The notes: generated by a model not told the origin, from the letters alone. A stretch of DNA of 64,000 nucleotides from Nitrososphaerota archaeon (GCA_013288145.1 JABDCJ010000003.1:1-64000); one strand, 5' to 3'; positions 9,237-18,115 are shown, numbered from the stretch's first letter. Program-made: numbers and translations.

Positions 9237-9237
9237 A

Positions 9238-10137
9238 ATGTCAGGAGAAAGGAAATCAATCGGAATACTCTTCGACCGCGTGAGGTGGGAGGAGAAAGAA
9301 CTCGGGCGACAGCTCGAGATACGAGGCCTATCGTATGATATGATCGACGCAAAATCCCAAGTTCTTCCACTCGACGACTCTCAATTTGACTCGCATCCAC
9401 CGAAAATACTCGTAAGATGCGTGAGTTTCTACCGTGGACTGAATCTGTCTTCTGTTTACGAAGCTCACGGAATCGAAACGATCAACTCGAGCAAGATTCT
9501 GGATGTTTGCGGCAACAAGCTCCTGACCAGCCAGGTCCTCGCAAAGAACGGAGTACCCACACCGAGAACTGTTGTTGCATTTTCTTCAGACTCTGCCATG
9601 CAGGCGATCGAACAAATTGGTTTTCCCTGCGTGATGAAGCCAATCGTAGGCAGCTGGGGAAGGCAGGTTGTTCCGATCAGGGACAGGGAAACGGCGGAAG
9701 CGATGATCGAAATGCGCGAGCAGCTTAGCGATTCAATGCAGACGATATTCTATATTCAAGAAATGATCAAAAGACCTCCAAGAGACATCCGCTGTATCGC
9801 TGTCGGAGAAGAAATTGTCGCTGCAGTTTACCGGTACGCTTCCCCTGAAAATTGGAAAACAAACATTGCTCTTGGCGGCCGTTCAGAACCGTGCAAAATA
9901 ACTCCTGAGCTCGAAGAGACAATTATGAAAACAGTCCGCGTAATCGGCAGTGGGGTCCTCGGCATTGATCTCATGGAAAGACCGGACTCGCAGCTAGTCG
10001 TCCACGAAGTAAATGGTACAGTTGAATTCAAGGGAGCGCAATCGGCAACGGATCACAGCATCGCAGGAAGGATGATCGATTATCTTGTGTCTGACAGGTC
10101 AAGGTATGAGGGCAGACGCGCGACCCTAAGCGCTTGA
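9238..10137 (+). CDS. lysX: LysX/ArgX-type ligase loading an amino acid onto LysW
   Basis: A 299-residue ATP-grasp ligase of the RimK/LysX family. It joins glutamate (ArgX) or alpha-aminoadipate (LysX) to the C-terminal glutamate of LysW. Visible are the N-terminal GILFDRVRWEEKEL, the lid region PCVMKPIVGSWGRQV, and the metal/ATP site HEVNGTVEFKG. The ATG lies 1 base after the lysW stop, with GGGGAG upstream as a Shine-Dalgarno. Context with argG/argH favours glutamate as substrate, but the residues that decide LysX against ArgX cannot be scored confidently by eye. The downstream enzymes (LysZ, LysY, LysJ, LysK) are not in the window. Confidence 0.9.
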   Translation: MSGERKSIGILFDRVRWEEKELGRQLEIRGLSYDMIDAKSQVLPLDDSQFDSHPPKILVRCVSFYRGLNLSSVYEAHGIETINSSKILDVCGNKLLTSQVLAKNGVPTPRTVVAFSSDSAMQAIEQIGFPCVMKPIVGSWGRQVVPIRDRETAEAMIEMREQLSDSMQTIFYIQEMIKRPPRDIRCIAVGEEIVAAVYRYASPENWKTNIALGGRSEPCKITPELEETIMKTVRVIGSGVLGIDLMERPDSQLVVHEVNGTVEFKGAQSATDHSIAGRMIDYLVSDRSRYEGRRATLSA

Positions 10138-10284
10138 CTTACTAGATAATTCAAGAACTATAATCAAGATAATGAATCCTGATGTCAACTGAATTTTGAA
10201 AAAGTTAGCCGCCTAATCATTCCATCGCCGCGATATGATTTGAGACGTATCTGAGCGTGAGTATAGAATTAGTGGTAAGGAATA
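10138..10284. other. Downstream flank of lysX, no gene seen
   Basis: This short A/T-rich stretch leads into the dispersed repeat. It holds TTACTAGAT at 10139-10147, identical to one half of the dyad upstream of moaA at 13183, which may be coincidence. Confidence 0.3.
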
Positions 10285-10525
10285 CAATCGTTTTTGTAAT
10301 AGCCTTAAAACCGACCCCCCTAGTACAACCCCACGCGCGTGAGTGAAAATGTAATTAGATGGATTCCTTGAGATCCCTCAATTGAACCATTTGTATTATA
10401 CAAGCTAGCTTGTATTGTACATATTTCTTGCATTGATTTATTATTCCATTTTCGGCGCGATCGCAAGGGGACACGCATTTTGGTACAGAAGAGCTCGTTT
10501 CAAGCTCTGTTAGCTAGGGAAGACT
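10285..10525 (-). repeat. Dispersed non-coding element, copy A (minus orientation)
   Basis: This copy is inverted relative to copy B at 33600-33917. Positions 10285-10341 match the reverse complement of 33858-33914 at 56 of 57 bases. Positions 10447-10464 match the reverse complement of 33668-33685 exactly (18 bases). A hairpin at 10490-10508 (AGAGCTCG-TTT-CAAGCTCT) corresponds to the one at 33624-33642. Between the shared blocks the copies diverge; copy A holds an 18-base palindrome there. No protein is encoded. It could be a structured RNA or a non-autonomous mobile repeat. Confidence 0.75.
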
Positions 10526-10644
10526 ATTGCATCATTCGGACTCTAGAAGCTTGGTAAGCCCCATGAAATAATTGAACTTCTCTAATCTCATGACGTAATC
10601 GTACGTTAAAGTTCGATACATTCTGAGCCCCTTTTTCCAGCACT

Positions 10645-13092
10645 GTGGACTCAATCTATAAGGAAAAAGTGTCACCCAGAGAGAAATTTTTAAGGTTTGG
10701 AGGGATTTTCCCCACAGATTTGTCTTCAGCCATCGTGGAAACCGAGGCAGAAATCTCCGAACAGCGAATGGTCGGAAGAAACGTCAAGCCTCGCAAGGAC
10801 CTTCAACTTCTCAAAGGTCAGGGGACTTACACCGACGATTTGAAATTACCAAGCATGCTCTTTGCTGCCTTCCATCGCAGCCCGTACGCTCACGCCCGGA
10901 TTAGGAATATCGACGTCACTAAGGCGATGGAACTGCCCGGCGTGGCATACGTCCTTACCGGAAGGGAGACAACAAAACAGCTGGTCACCTGGATGGCAAA
11001 ACCTGGGCTGCGAACTCCCGAGAGACTATCCCTTGCGTCCGACAAAGTTCGATATGCGGGGGAACCGGTTGTTGCAGTAGCGGCAATCAGCCGTGCAATT
11101 GCCGAGGACGCTGTTGAACTGATCCAGGTCGATTACGAACCGCTTGACGTTGTGGTGGATGCAGAAAAATCGATGAAAAGCGGTGCCCCACTTCTGTACG
11201 AGGATTGGGGTGACAACGTGATCTTTCACGAGGAGATGAAATCTCCTGGAACTGAAGAAGCGTTTCGAGAAGCGGATTTCATCTTCAAGGAAAGGCTGGT
11301 CAGCAACAGATACTCTCCAACTCCAATCGAAACTCGGGCAATGCTCGCAAGCTTCGACAGGACCGAAAACCGGCTTACAATATACGCTTCAACGCAATTT
11401 CCTCACGCCTTGCGAACATTTCTATCGCAGACTCTAGACTTCCCCGAGAATAGAATACGTGTAATCGCTCCAAAGGTCGGCGGCGGCTTCGGCATAAAAT
11501 CTGCCGTCTTTCAGGATGAGGTCACAACCGTAATTCTCTCGATGAAGCTCGGCCGCCCGGTAAAGTGGTATGAAGATCGCAAAGAACACTTGATGACTGC
11601 GGGCCACGAAAGACAGCAGGTCCACTATGTGGAGTGCGCAATGAAAAAGGATGGGACTCTTCTGGCGGTCAAGGACAGAGCGATTGCAGATTTCGGAGTT
11701 TCCGGTACTTTCTGGACTGAAGTGCAGCCCGCGATGCTTACAGTCGCATCCATACCTGGTCCGTACAAGTTGAAGAATTACGATTTCGACCTCTGGTGCG
11801 TTGTCACAAACAAAGCACCATGCGGCCCTCACCGTGGATTCGGTAGACCGGTTGCAGCATACGTAATCGAGCGGATGATGGATATTGCAGCGAAAAAACT
11901 CAACATGTCGCCTGTTGAAATCCGGATCAAAAACATGATCGATTCACGGGATCTGCCGTGGACTACTCCCATCGGGGTCATCTATGACTCGGGGAACTAC
12001 AAGGAAGTCCTGCAAAGGACAGTAAAGCTGGCGGGTTACGAAAATCTGCTCGCTGAAAAATCGAAGGCAAGAAGAGACGGAAAATTTCTCGGGATTGGAA
12101 TTGCTACCTATGTGGAATACACGGCACCAGCGTCATCGCGACTTCAGAGTGCTCTCGGATGGGCTGTTGGAGGATGGGAATCATGTCACCTTTCTGCAGA
12201 TCCTTCGGGCAAGATAACAGCACAACTCGGTATGGCGGGTCAGGGACAGGCGCATGAAACAGTTTTCGCCCAGGTAATTTCGGATAATTTGGGAGTAAAG
12301 TTCGATGACATCCTCGTCGAAGAGGGCGATACACAGCATGCTCCTTACGGATTTGGTGCATGGGCAAGTCGCGGTACAGTTACAACCGGCGGAGCCTGCA
12401 TAAAGGCATCCAGAAAACTTCGCGACAAGGTACTTCTGATTGCAGCTCACATACTCAAAATTGCTCCCGAAGATCTCGAAATGCGCGACAGCAAAATCTA
12501 CTCGAGGATAAATCCTGAGAAATCGGTCTCATTCAAGGAAGTAGCTGACACGGCCCTAAGATTTTCCTCGAAACTACCCGAGGGAATGGAGCCTGGTCTG
12601 GACGTTATTTCCTTCTACGAGCCTGATGCTCCAACTACCTGCAGCTATGCAACGCACGTTGTTCAGGTCGACGTGGATCCGGAAACCGGAACGGTTCGCC
12701 TCTTGAAATATTTCATTGTTGATGACAGCGGCGTTTTGATAAACCCAATGACAGCTCACGGACAAGTCCACGGAGCTCTTGCTCACGGAATCGGTGGCGC
12801 GATGTTTGAAGATCTATTCTACGGAGATGATGGTCAACTGCTTTCATCTACTTTCATGGATTATCTACTTCCTACAGCAGGCGAAATGCCAGCAGTTTTT
12901 GTTGATTCGATAGAAACGCCCTCGCTCACGCTCGGTGGTTTCAAGGGATTGGGAGAAGGGGCGGCGATTCCGACGGCAGCGGCGATCACAAACGCGATTG
13001 ACGACGCGCTAAGCGCTTTCAACGTGAAGTTCCTCGAGCTGCCCGTTACACCAGAGAAAATTAGAACGCTCGTATCTCGGGGCATCCCATGA
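10645..13092 (+). CDS. Molybdenum hydroxylase large subunit (xanthine dehydrogenase / CoxL-like family)
   Basis: An 815-residue molybdopterin-cytosine-dinucleotide-binding subunit. Landmarks are the N-terminal GQGTYTDDLKLP segment, the cofactor loop GGGFGIKS (about 280), the CGPHRGFGRP segment in place of the form I CO dehydrogenase active-site loop, and KGLGEGAAIPTAAAITNA near the C-terminus, containing the catalytic glutamate. The oxidised substrate is unknown; aldehydes, purines or aromatic heterocycles are family options. The GTG at 10645 gives a 41-residue extension without similarity, so ATG at 10768 may be the true start. No FAD or 2Fe-2S partner subunit is adjacent. moaA and a mocA-like gene follow, both serving the cofactor. 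Confidence 0.9.
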   Translation: MDSIYKEKVSPREKFLRFGGIFPTDLSSAIVETEAEISEQRMVGRNVKPRKDLQLLKGQGTYTDDLKLPSMLFAAFHRSPYAHARIRNIDVTKAMELPGVAYVLTGRETTKQLVTWMAKPGLRTPERLSLASDKVRYAGEPVVAVAAISRAIAEDAVELIQVDYEPLDVVVDAEKSMKSGAPLLYEDWGDNVIFHEEMKSPGTEEAFREADFIFKERLVSNRYSPTPIETRAMLASFDRTENRLTIYASTQFPHALRTFLSQTLDFPENRIRVIAPKVGGGFGIKSAVFQDEVTTVILSMKLGRPVKWYEDRKEHLMTAGHERQQVHYVECAMKKDGTLLAVKDRAIADFGVSGTFWTEVQPAMLTVASIPGPYKLKNYDFDLWCVVTNKAPCGPHRGFGRPVAAYVIERMMDIAAKKLNMSPVEIRIKNMIDSRDLPWTTPIGVIYDSGNYKEVLQRTVKLAGYENLLAEKSKARRDGKFLGIGIATYVEYTAPASSRLQSALGWAVGGWESCHLSADPSGKITAQLGMAGQGQAHETVFAQVISDNLGVKFDDILVEEGDTQHAPYGFGAWASRGTVTTGGACIKASRKLRDKVLLIAAHILKIAPEDLEMRDSKIYSRINPEKSVSFKEVADTALRFSSKLPEGMEPGLDVISFYEPDAPTTCSYATHVVQVDVDPETGTVRLLKYFIVDDSGVLINPMTAHGQVHGALAHGIGGAMFEDLFYGDDGQLLSSTFMDYLLPTAGEMPAVFVDSIETPSLTLGGFKGLGEGAAIPTAAAITNAIDDALSAFNVKFLELPVTPEKIRTLVSRGIP

Positions 13093-13182
13093 ATTGAAGG
13101 TGTTCTTACTCTCTAATGGTGTTAGATCCTACCTTGGCCTGTCGTTTCGCATCCTAACTTCGTCATAGTCAACCGTCATATT

Positions 13183-13204
13183 TTACTAGATAAACATCTA
13201 GTAA
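13183..13204. promoter_or_regulatory. Perfect 9-bp dyad upstream of moaA
   Basis: TTACTAGAT, 4-base spacer AAAC, then ATCTAGTAA: a perfect inverted repeat ending 21 bases before the moaA TTG. Its place makes it a candidate operator for the cofactor genes. It is AT-rich without a T-run, so a terminator for the preceding gene is less likely. Confidence 0.5.
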
Positions 13205-13225
13205 CTTACCCAGAGAGACCTTTTC

Positions 13226-14227
13226 TTGGCTGACGACAATCGATCCCTAATTGACTCTTACGGAAGAGTCATCAGGAAGTTAAGGCTCTCAGTCATCGAC
13301 AAGTGTAACTTTCGCTGCAATTTTTGCATGCCTGACCAACCGGAATGGCTGCCTAACGAAGCAGTGCTCACGCCAGTTGAAATCTACAGGGTCGTCGGAA
13401 TACTTGGCGATCTAGGGGTTGATAGGGTTCGAGTTACCGGCGGCGAGCCCCTTGTGCGAAAAGACGTCGTTGAGCTCATAAGAAATCTATCAATGATTCC
13501 GAAGTTAAAACGGCTCGGCATGACTACCAACGGGTACTTTTTGGAAGAAAAGGCAGCTGCATTGAAAGATGCCGGCTTGTTTTCGATCACCGTCAGCCTG
13601 CACAGTCTAAAGCAGAGCAGGTTCTTCGGCATTACTAAACGGGACGCGTTCCCAAAAGTCCTCAATGGTATCAAGGCGGCAAAGACAGCGGGATTTGAGA
13701 GCGTGAAAATCAATACTGTGATCATTAGAGGATACAACGACGATGAGATAATCGACTTTGCAGAAGCTGCGAGACGCGATGGGTTCGTCGTCCGATTTAT
13801 CGAATACATGCCATTTGATGGAAAGAAAATGTGGGAAGAGAAGAAAGTGGTAACCGGCGAAGAAATTCTATCGAAGATCTCTTCAAAGTTCGAAGTTGTT
13901 CCACTGGAAAGAGAAGCTGGCAGTACATCGATGAACTACAAATTCGTTGACGGTGATGGCGAGTTCGGAATCATAACATCAATATCGAAACCTTTCTGCG
14001 GAGATTGCGACCGCATCAGGATGACTGCCGATGGAATGTTTGTTCCATGTCTTTTCAGCAATCAGCAGTTTGATACTGCTTCTCTCCTGAGAGGCGGTGC
14101 TTCTGATGCCGAAATATCTGAATTTTTCAAGACCAGCCTGAAGTTGAAATCGCCGGGAGTTGAGCAGATGATAAAACAAAATCAGGCATTGCATCACGTC
14201 CGTCCCATGTACGTTACCGGCGGCTAA
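13226..14227 (+). CDS. moaA: GTP 3',8-cyclase (molybdenum cofactor step 1)
   Basis: Radical SAM enzyme that converts GTP to the cyclised intermediate in molybdopterin synthesis. The SAM cluster motif is Cys27-x3-Cys31-x2-Cys34 in CNFRCNFC. The second cluster uses Cys258, Cys261 and Cys275 (FCGDC...VPC). The protein ends in Gly-Gly, the functional MoaA tail. Length (333 residues) is normal. The start is TTG. It lies 133 bases after the Mo-hydroxylase gene and 19 before a mocA-like gene, forming a cofactor cluster. Confidence 0.95.
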   Translation: MADDNRSLIDSYGRVIRKLRLSVIDKCNFRCNFCMPDQPEWLPNEAVLTPVEIYRVVGILGDLGVDRVRVTGGEPLVRKDVVELIRNLSMIPKLKRLGMTTNGYFLEEKAAALKDAGLFSITVSLHSLKQSRFFGITKRDAFPKVLNGIKAAKTAGFESVKINTVIIRGYNDDEIIDFAEAARRDGFVVRFIEYMPFDGKKMWEEKKVVTGEEILSKISSKFEVVPLEREAGSTSMNYKFVDGDGEFGIITSISKPFCGDCDRIRMTADGMFVPCLFSNQQFDTASLLRGGASDAEISEFFKTSLKLKSPGVEQMIKQNQALHHVRPMYVTGG

Positions 14228-14246
14228 TTTTCGTTAAAACTCTGGA

Positions 14247-14930
14247 TTGCATGTCCAAGCTGATCGATTGGTGGAAACTAATAGGAAGAAAATTGCCTGC
14301 CTAGTGCTTGCTGCGGGCTCCTCAGTCAGGTTTGGCGGTCCCAAGCAGCTGGCCGATCTTGGCGGCAAGAGTCTGATCCAGATCGCGATCGACGAGGCTA
14401 ATTCATCCTCTGCTGATTACGTATTCGTCGTACTTGGAAAAAGCTCGTCGGAAATTCTCGAGAATTTGCGACTCGAGAATGCTCAGGTTGTATTCAACAA
14501 GGATTTCGAGCAGGGAATCGCCAGTTCAATCAAATGCGGCGTGTCAAATATTCCCGATGATTGTGCAGGAATGATCATCATGGTGGCTGACCAGCCATTC
14601 CTCCGCTCTAGGCATCTGAACATGCTGATTCAAGCATTCAAGAAATCCCCTGGAAAAATAGTTGCGTTGTCAAGCAACGGCGAGCCAAGAAATCCTGTGC
14701 TCATCCCGATTAAAATGACGCCCGAACTGGAAAAACTGCAGGGTGACCAGGGCGCCAAAACTCTGGTTAACCGAGATCCCAATACCATCTTGCTTGAAGT
14801 TCCCGATCCTCGAATTTTCTTCGATGTCGATACGAAAGATTCATTGGTCGAACTTGTAAAACGGGACGAATCTAAATCCGAGGCTTCTAAAAACCGCGAC
14901 CCTGGAGAAAAATCCAATGGCTCACAATAA
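14247..14930 (+). CDS. MocA-like nucleotidyltransferase (molybdenum cofactor cytidylyltransferase family)
   Basis: A 227-residue protein with the NTP-transferase signature LAAGSSVRFGGPKQL (about 22-36), a VADQPFL metal site and GEPRNPVLIP. These fit MocA/MobA-type enzymes that add CMP or GMP to molybdopterin. Mo-hydroxylases such as the one two genes upstream need the CMP form, so MocA is the better call. The start is uncertain (TTG at 14247 or starts near 14268-14271), since similarity begins around residue 14. The 3' end overlaps the DHH gene by 14 bases. The tail after residue 205 is charged and probably disordered. Confidence 0.82.
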   Translation: MHVQADRLVETNRKKIACLVLAAGSSVRFGGPKQLADLGGKSLIQIAIDEANSSSADYVFVVLGKSSSEILENLRLENAQVVFNKDFEQGIASSIKCGVSNIPDDCAGMIIMVADQPFLRSRHLNMLIQAFKKSPGKIVALSSNGEPRNPVLIPIKMTPELEKLQGDQGAKTLVNRDPNTILLEVPDPRIFFDVDTKDSLVELVKRDESKSEASKNRDPGEKSNGSQ

Positions 14931-15918
14931 TGGAAAAACATCAATAGCCGTCTCGCATCGTAAGGATGCTGACGGAATCTGCAGTGGAGCACTCGTCAGC
15001 CACCTTACCTGCGCAAAGATCTATCTCACTGATTACGGCGACATGGTTGAAACCCTCTCCGAGATCGGAAAGGCCGATGAATACTACATTTCTGATTTGG
15101 GTCTGAACAAGAACACTTTGGGCGGTTTTGTCGAACAAGTAAACCGGCTCTCGCAGTACGGAAAGGTTCACTATTTCGACCACCATCCGATCAATGAGGA
15201 TTTCCGCTCAAAACTCGTTGCAACGGGAATGGAAATGATTCACTCCGTTGAAGAGTGCGCTTCTGTACTAGTTTTCAGAAAGTATGAGGAAGGATTCAAA
15301 GAATCGCCTCAGATGAAGATTGCCGCATGCTGCGGAGCAATCACCGATTACATGGATCTTCAGCCGTACGCGAAGAAGATTATCGCCTCCTTTGACAGAC
15401 AGTTCTTGCTTTACGAGGCGACAGTTCTTGCGTTCACAATTGCTTCCGTCGGGCGCGGATCTGAGGACAGCAATGAGAAGCTGGTAAAGATTGCGGAGGA
15501 AATTGCTTCAGGAAAATTTCCCCATGAACTAGAAAGAGCGTCAGAATATGCCCAGTCGTACGTGGAAAGGTCTGCTGAGCTCATCTCTACTGCAAAGAAA
15601 TACGGAAAGAAAGTTGAAAACAATTTTGCGTACATGATCACTAAAGAAACGTCAACCGGGAATGTCGCAAACTTTCTAGTCGGGGCATTCAATGTTCCGG
15701 TGGGCGTCGCGATCAGAGAAGAACCCGGCTTTTACGAGATTTCAACGCGCTCAATAGAAGAATCAAAACACGACCTCGGAAAAATCCTCGGAAGAATCTC
15801 TGTTAGACTAAGCGGTTCAGGTGGTGGTCATCCTCATGCGAGCGGTGCCAGGATCAAACGAGATCAGCTTGAGGAATTCCTAGAATTGCTAAACGCGGAA
15901 TTGTCTACACCGGTTTAG
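14917..15918 (+). CDS. DHH/DHHA1-family phosphoesterase
   Basis: A 333-residue protein. HRKDADG (14-20) and DHH at 88-90 are metal-binding motifs of the DHH superfamily. GSGGGHPHASG (about 300-310) is the DHHA1 substrate-binding motif. Members cleave phosphodiesters in nanoRNA, cyclic dinucleotides or pyrophosphate, or act as single-strand nucleases. This archaeal type, close in layout to nanoRNase/pAp phosphatases, cannot be narrowed further. It overlaps the mocA-like gene by 14 bases and is probably co-transcribed, although no link to molybdenum cofactor is known. Confidence 0.85.
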   Translation: MAHNNGKTSIAVSHRKDADGICSGALVSHLTCAKIYLTDYGDMVETLSEIGKADEYYISDLGLNKNTLGGFVEQVNRLSQYGKVHYFDHHPINEDFRSKLVATGMEMIHSVEECASVLVFRKYEEGFKESPQMKIAACCGAITDYMDLQPYAKKIIASFDRQFLLYEATVLAFTIASVGRGSEDSNEKLVKIAEEIASGKFPHELERASEYAQSYVERSAELISTAKKYGKKVENNFAYMITKETSTGNVANFLVGAFNVPVGVAIREEPGFYEISTRSIEESKHDLGKILGRISVRLSGSGGGHPHASGARIKRDQLEEFLELLNAELSTPV

Positions 15919-15925
15919 ACCTGGC

Positions 15926-16564
15926 GTGAAGCTTGCAATCGATTCGAGAACAGTTCGTCTGATCTCTCAGCTTTCCGGATTCGCCATCGTTGCTCTGACA
16001 ATGGTGGAGATGTTTACTATACCCAAGCAGTACTTCATCTTCGGGAGCATAGTTTCTACGAGTTCAATGACATGTGTTGCATACTTGCTGTCAAATCAAA
16101 CTGGCGAGAAATTTCGACGAGGTTTATGGCGAATTGCGGTGGGTATTATAGTCGCCTTCATTTTATACGGGATATTCCTTTTTGGAAACCTCGCCGTGAC
16201 AAACCTGAAGCTCTTCGGAGTTTCTGGAGCAAACGAACAAACAATATACGGTCTTTTTTCAGGAGCGCCAATCCCCCTGCTCGTTTTTGTCTTCGCCCTT
16301 GACGCGATTGGTTTCGAGTCGTTCTTTCGGGGAAATCTTCAGACAATTTTTTCCAGGAGAATCGGAATCGGCGCTGTATTTCTTGTAGCGGCCATCGACG
16401 CAGCGATTCACCTCTCGACACTGAACCCTCTTTTTCCCGCGACCGTGATCGTGGCAGATTCAATTTGGGGATTGAATTACTCTTTTACCAAGAATATTTA
16501 CTCGAATATCATCAGCCACTTTCTTTGGGACCTGATGGTATTCCTGATTTTCCCGATCCACTAG
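15926..16564 (+). CDS. CPBP/CAAX-protease-like membrane protein, altered active site
   Basis: A 212-residue multi-pass membrane protein with about six hydrophobic segments. It keeps the order of CPBP family motifs: FESFFRG (usually EExxxR), then DAAIHLSTLN with the conserved His, then a late SHFLWD His/Asp motif. In the first motif the leading glutamate is Phe, while the second Glu and the Arg remain. Members are intramembrane proteases, or related proteins in immunity and protein processing. With one key glutamate missing, activity is doubtful. The start lies 7 bases after the DHH gene. Confidence 0.65.
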   Translation: MKLAIDSRTVRLISQLSGFAIVALTMVEMFTIPKQYFIFGSIVSTSSMTCVAYLLSNQTGEKFRRGLWRIAVGIIVAFILYGIFLFGNLAVTNLKLFGVSGANEQTIYGLFSGAPIPLLVFVFALDAIGFESFFRGNLQTIFSRRIGIGAVFLVAAIDAAIHLSTLNPLFPATVIVADSIWGLNYSFTKNIYSNIISHFLWDLMVFLIFPIH

Positions 16565-16606
16565 GTTTTCTTAGTAAGGCCTAATAACCTTGGGAGTAAT
16601 GGAGCG

Positions 16607-17206
16607 TTGAAGCTGCCCAAAAAATTACTTTCTGCGTTTCCAGAAGAGGTAAAGAACTTGCAGAAAGCTTCCAAAGTCGTCGTCCAGGACTACGGAACGA
16701 ACTGTAAAGACTGCGAGCGGTATCAGAAGCTTGGCGACATTTGCATGATAGAGCACGGAAAGAAATTCCAGTGGGAATATTGCAGAGATTTTGAATCCAG
16801 AGTTGTCCTGCCTGACTACAAGGAATTGATGCGCTCCGTCCGGGCTGACCATGCTCTCGAGCGCAAGAGGGAAAAGGATAGGCGGGAAAAGGAAAAACGA
16901 AAAAAACAGAAAGAAAGGGAACAGAAAGAAGAGCTTCGAAAAAAGAAACGGAGATCTATGCTCCGGAAGCGAAGGGAGCGCCTGAAAGAGAAACTATTGA
17001 AGCAGAATCACAAGGCTAAAAAATCAACAGGCATTCTCCCGGAAGCGAAATCGACAACCGCTAAACCGGCGCGGAGACTAAAGGCAAAACGGACTGAGAT
17101 TAAACTCTCTAACAACTTAAACCTCGAAGACGCCAAGAACGGCGTCGTCAGCAAGCGCCACGGCGTATCCGGCAAAAGCCCTGATGTCCCTGATGATAAG
17201 AGATAG
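16607..17206 (+). CDS. Zinc-motif plus highly charged coiled-coil protein, unknown function
   Basis: A 199-residue protein. Residues about 33-60 hold CKDC...C...C (Cys33, Cys36, Cys46, Cys59), a possible zinc site. Residues about 83-140 are almost all Arg, Lys and Glu, predicted as one long charged helix. The tail is basic. The 3' end overlaps the opposite-strand AbrB-PhoU gene by 90 bases, an unusually long convergent overlap. The composition suggests nucleic-acid or ribosome contact. I recognise no family. Confidence 0.6.
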   Translation: MKLPKKLLSAFPEEVKNLQKASKVVVQDYGTNCKDCERYQKLGDICMIEHGKKFQWEYCRDFESRVVLPDYKELMRSVRADHALERKREKDRREKEKRKKQKEREQKEELRKKKRRSMLRKRRERLKEKLLKQNHKAKKSTGILPEAKSTTAKPARRLKAKRTEIKLSNNLNLEDAKNGVVSKRHGVSGKSPDVPDDKR

Positions 17207-18115
17207 TGCAAGCACGGTCCTCTCAGGGTAACGCGAAATCAACGGACTCGCCGTTTCATAGAGCCTCCTGACCGTTACCATTCTATCGATTATTGTACTT
17301 GCAGTAGCGAGGTCTTTTTTGAGAAGCGCGTTTAGAGCATGGTCTTGCATCTCTGTTGTGATTTTTGTCATCTTCTGAATTACTGAAGCGATCTGTTCGT
17401 CAAGCCGTTTCTCAATTTCTCCTACGTGCTGCGCTATCCGCATCGCATAGTACGCCATTCTGCCCAGTTCTCTGATCGCGATGATTCTGATAACTACGCT
17501 TGATGAATCTCTGATCTTCATCTGGTCCCTGATCTGACGACTCTTAATCGCCTGAAGCGCAAGGCGCATCAATAATCTGTAAAGTTTCGTTGACTGGTCG
17601 CCTCTTTCGTAGGCGTCCTGCGCGAGGGAAAGATCTACTTCAACCAACGCATTAATTGCATCCTGAAAAACCGCTTTTGAAGTGGATGCAAATTTTTCGA
17701 GGAGAGTATCCAAGTCAAACTTCGACGGGTCTATCAGGTTCTGCAATATGATCCGGTTCGCGTAATCCTCCGAAATTTCGACACCGATTAAACCATCGAC
17801 GGCCTGCCGCACCCAGCGCTTTTGATCTGGGCTGATCTTGTTCTTCGAGTGGATCTCGGTAATATCGTGCCCCTGTATGTAAGACGCAGTAATGCAAAGC
17901 TCCAGCAACTTTTGATCCTTGAATTGCTCGATGTTAATCGAATTACTCTGAGTACTCTGTTTTTTTCCTCTCGTCGCTGAAATCACAATATCATTTTCAT
18001 CTCGATCGACGTTAAGCAGATCTCCTTTTTGGAGTCCAAGATTTTCAGCCCATTCTTTGGGAATAGTTACAATGAATGTACCGCCGACTGTTGTCTGTAG
18101 TTTTCGCACTTCCAT
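17117..18115 (-). CDS. AbrB-type DNA-binding plus PhoU-domain protein
   Basis: A 332-residue protein. Residues about 1-48 form a SpoVT/AbrB swapped-hairpin domain (RKLQTTVGGTFIVTIPKEWA, then GLQKGDLLNVDRDEN). The remainder is two helical PhoU-like repeats (about 100-200 and 210-330). Such AbrB-PhoU fusions are frequent in Thaumarchaeota, where they are annotated as phosphate uptake regulators. It is divergent from a small zinc protein; the 80 bases between carry several TTTACG/GTATTATAC-like repeats that may be its own operator. No phosphate transporter is nearby, so the link to phosphate is by family only. Confidence 0.85.
   Translation of the reverse strand: MEVRKLQTTVGGTFIVTIPKEWAENLGLQKGDLLNVDRDENDIVISATRGKKQSTQSNSINIEQFKDQKLLELCITASYIQGHDITEIHSKNKISPDQKRWVRQAVDGLIGVEISEDYANRIILQNLIDPSKFDLDTLLEKFASTSKAVFQDAINALVEVDLSLAQDAYERGDQSTKLYRLLMRLALQAIKSRQIRDQMKIRDSSSVVIRIIAIRELGRMAYYAMRIAQHVGEIEKRLDEQIASVIQKMTKITTEMQDHALNALLKKDLATASTIIDRMVTVRRLYETASPLISRYPERTVLALSLIIRDIRAFAGYAVALADDAVLGVFEV

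Noticed and set aside
10447..10464. GCGATCGC octamer as a cyanobacterial HIP1-like repeat
   Set aside because: It occurs only within the dispersed element copies as far as I can see, so it belongs to that element rather than to a genome-wide HIP1 pattern.
10645..13092. Form I aerobic CO dehydrogenase (CoxL)
   Set aside because: The diagnostic active-site loop with Cys-Ser-Phe-Arg is missing; the position reads HRGFGRP, and CoxM/CoxS are absent.
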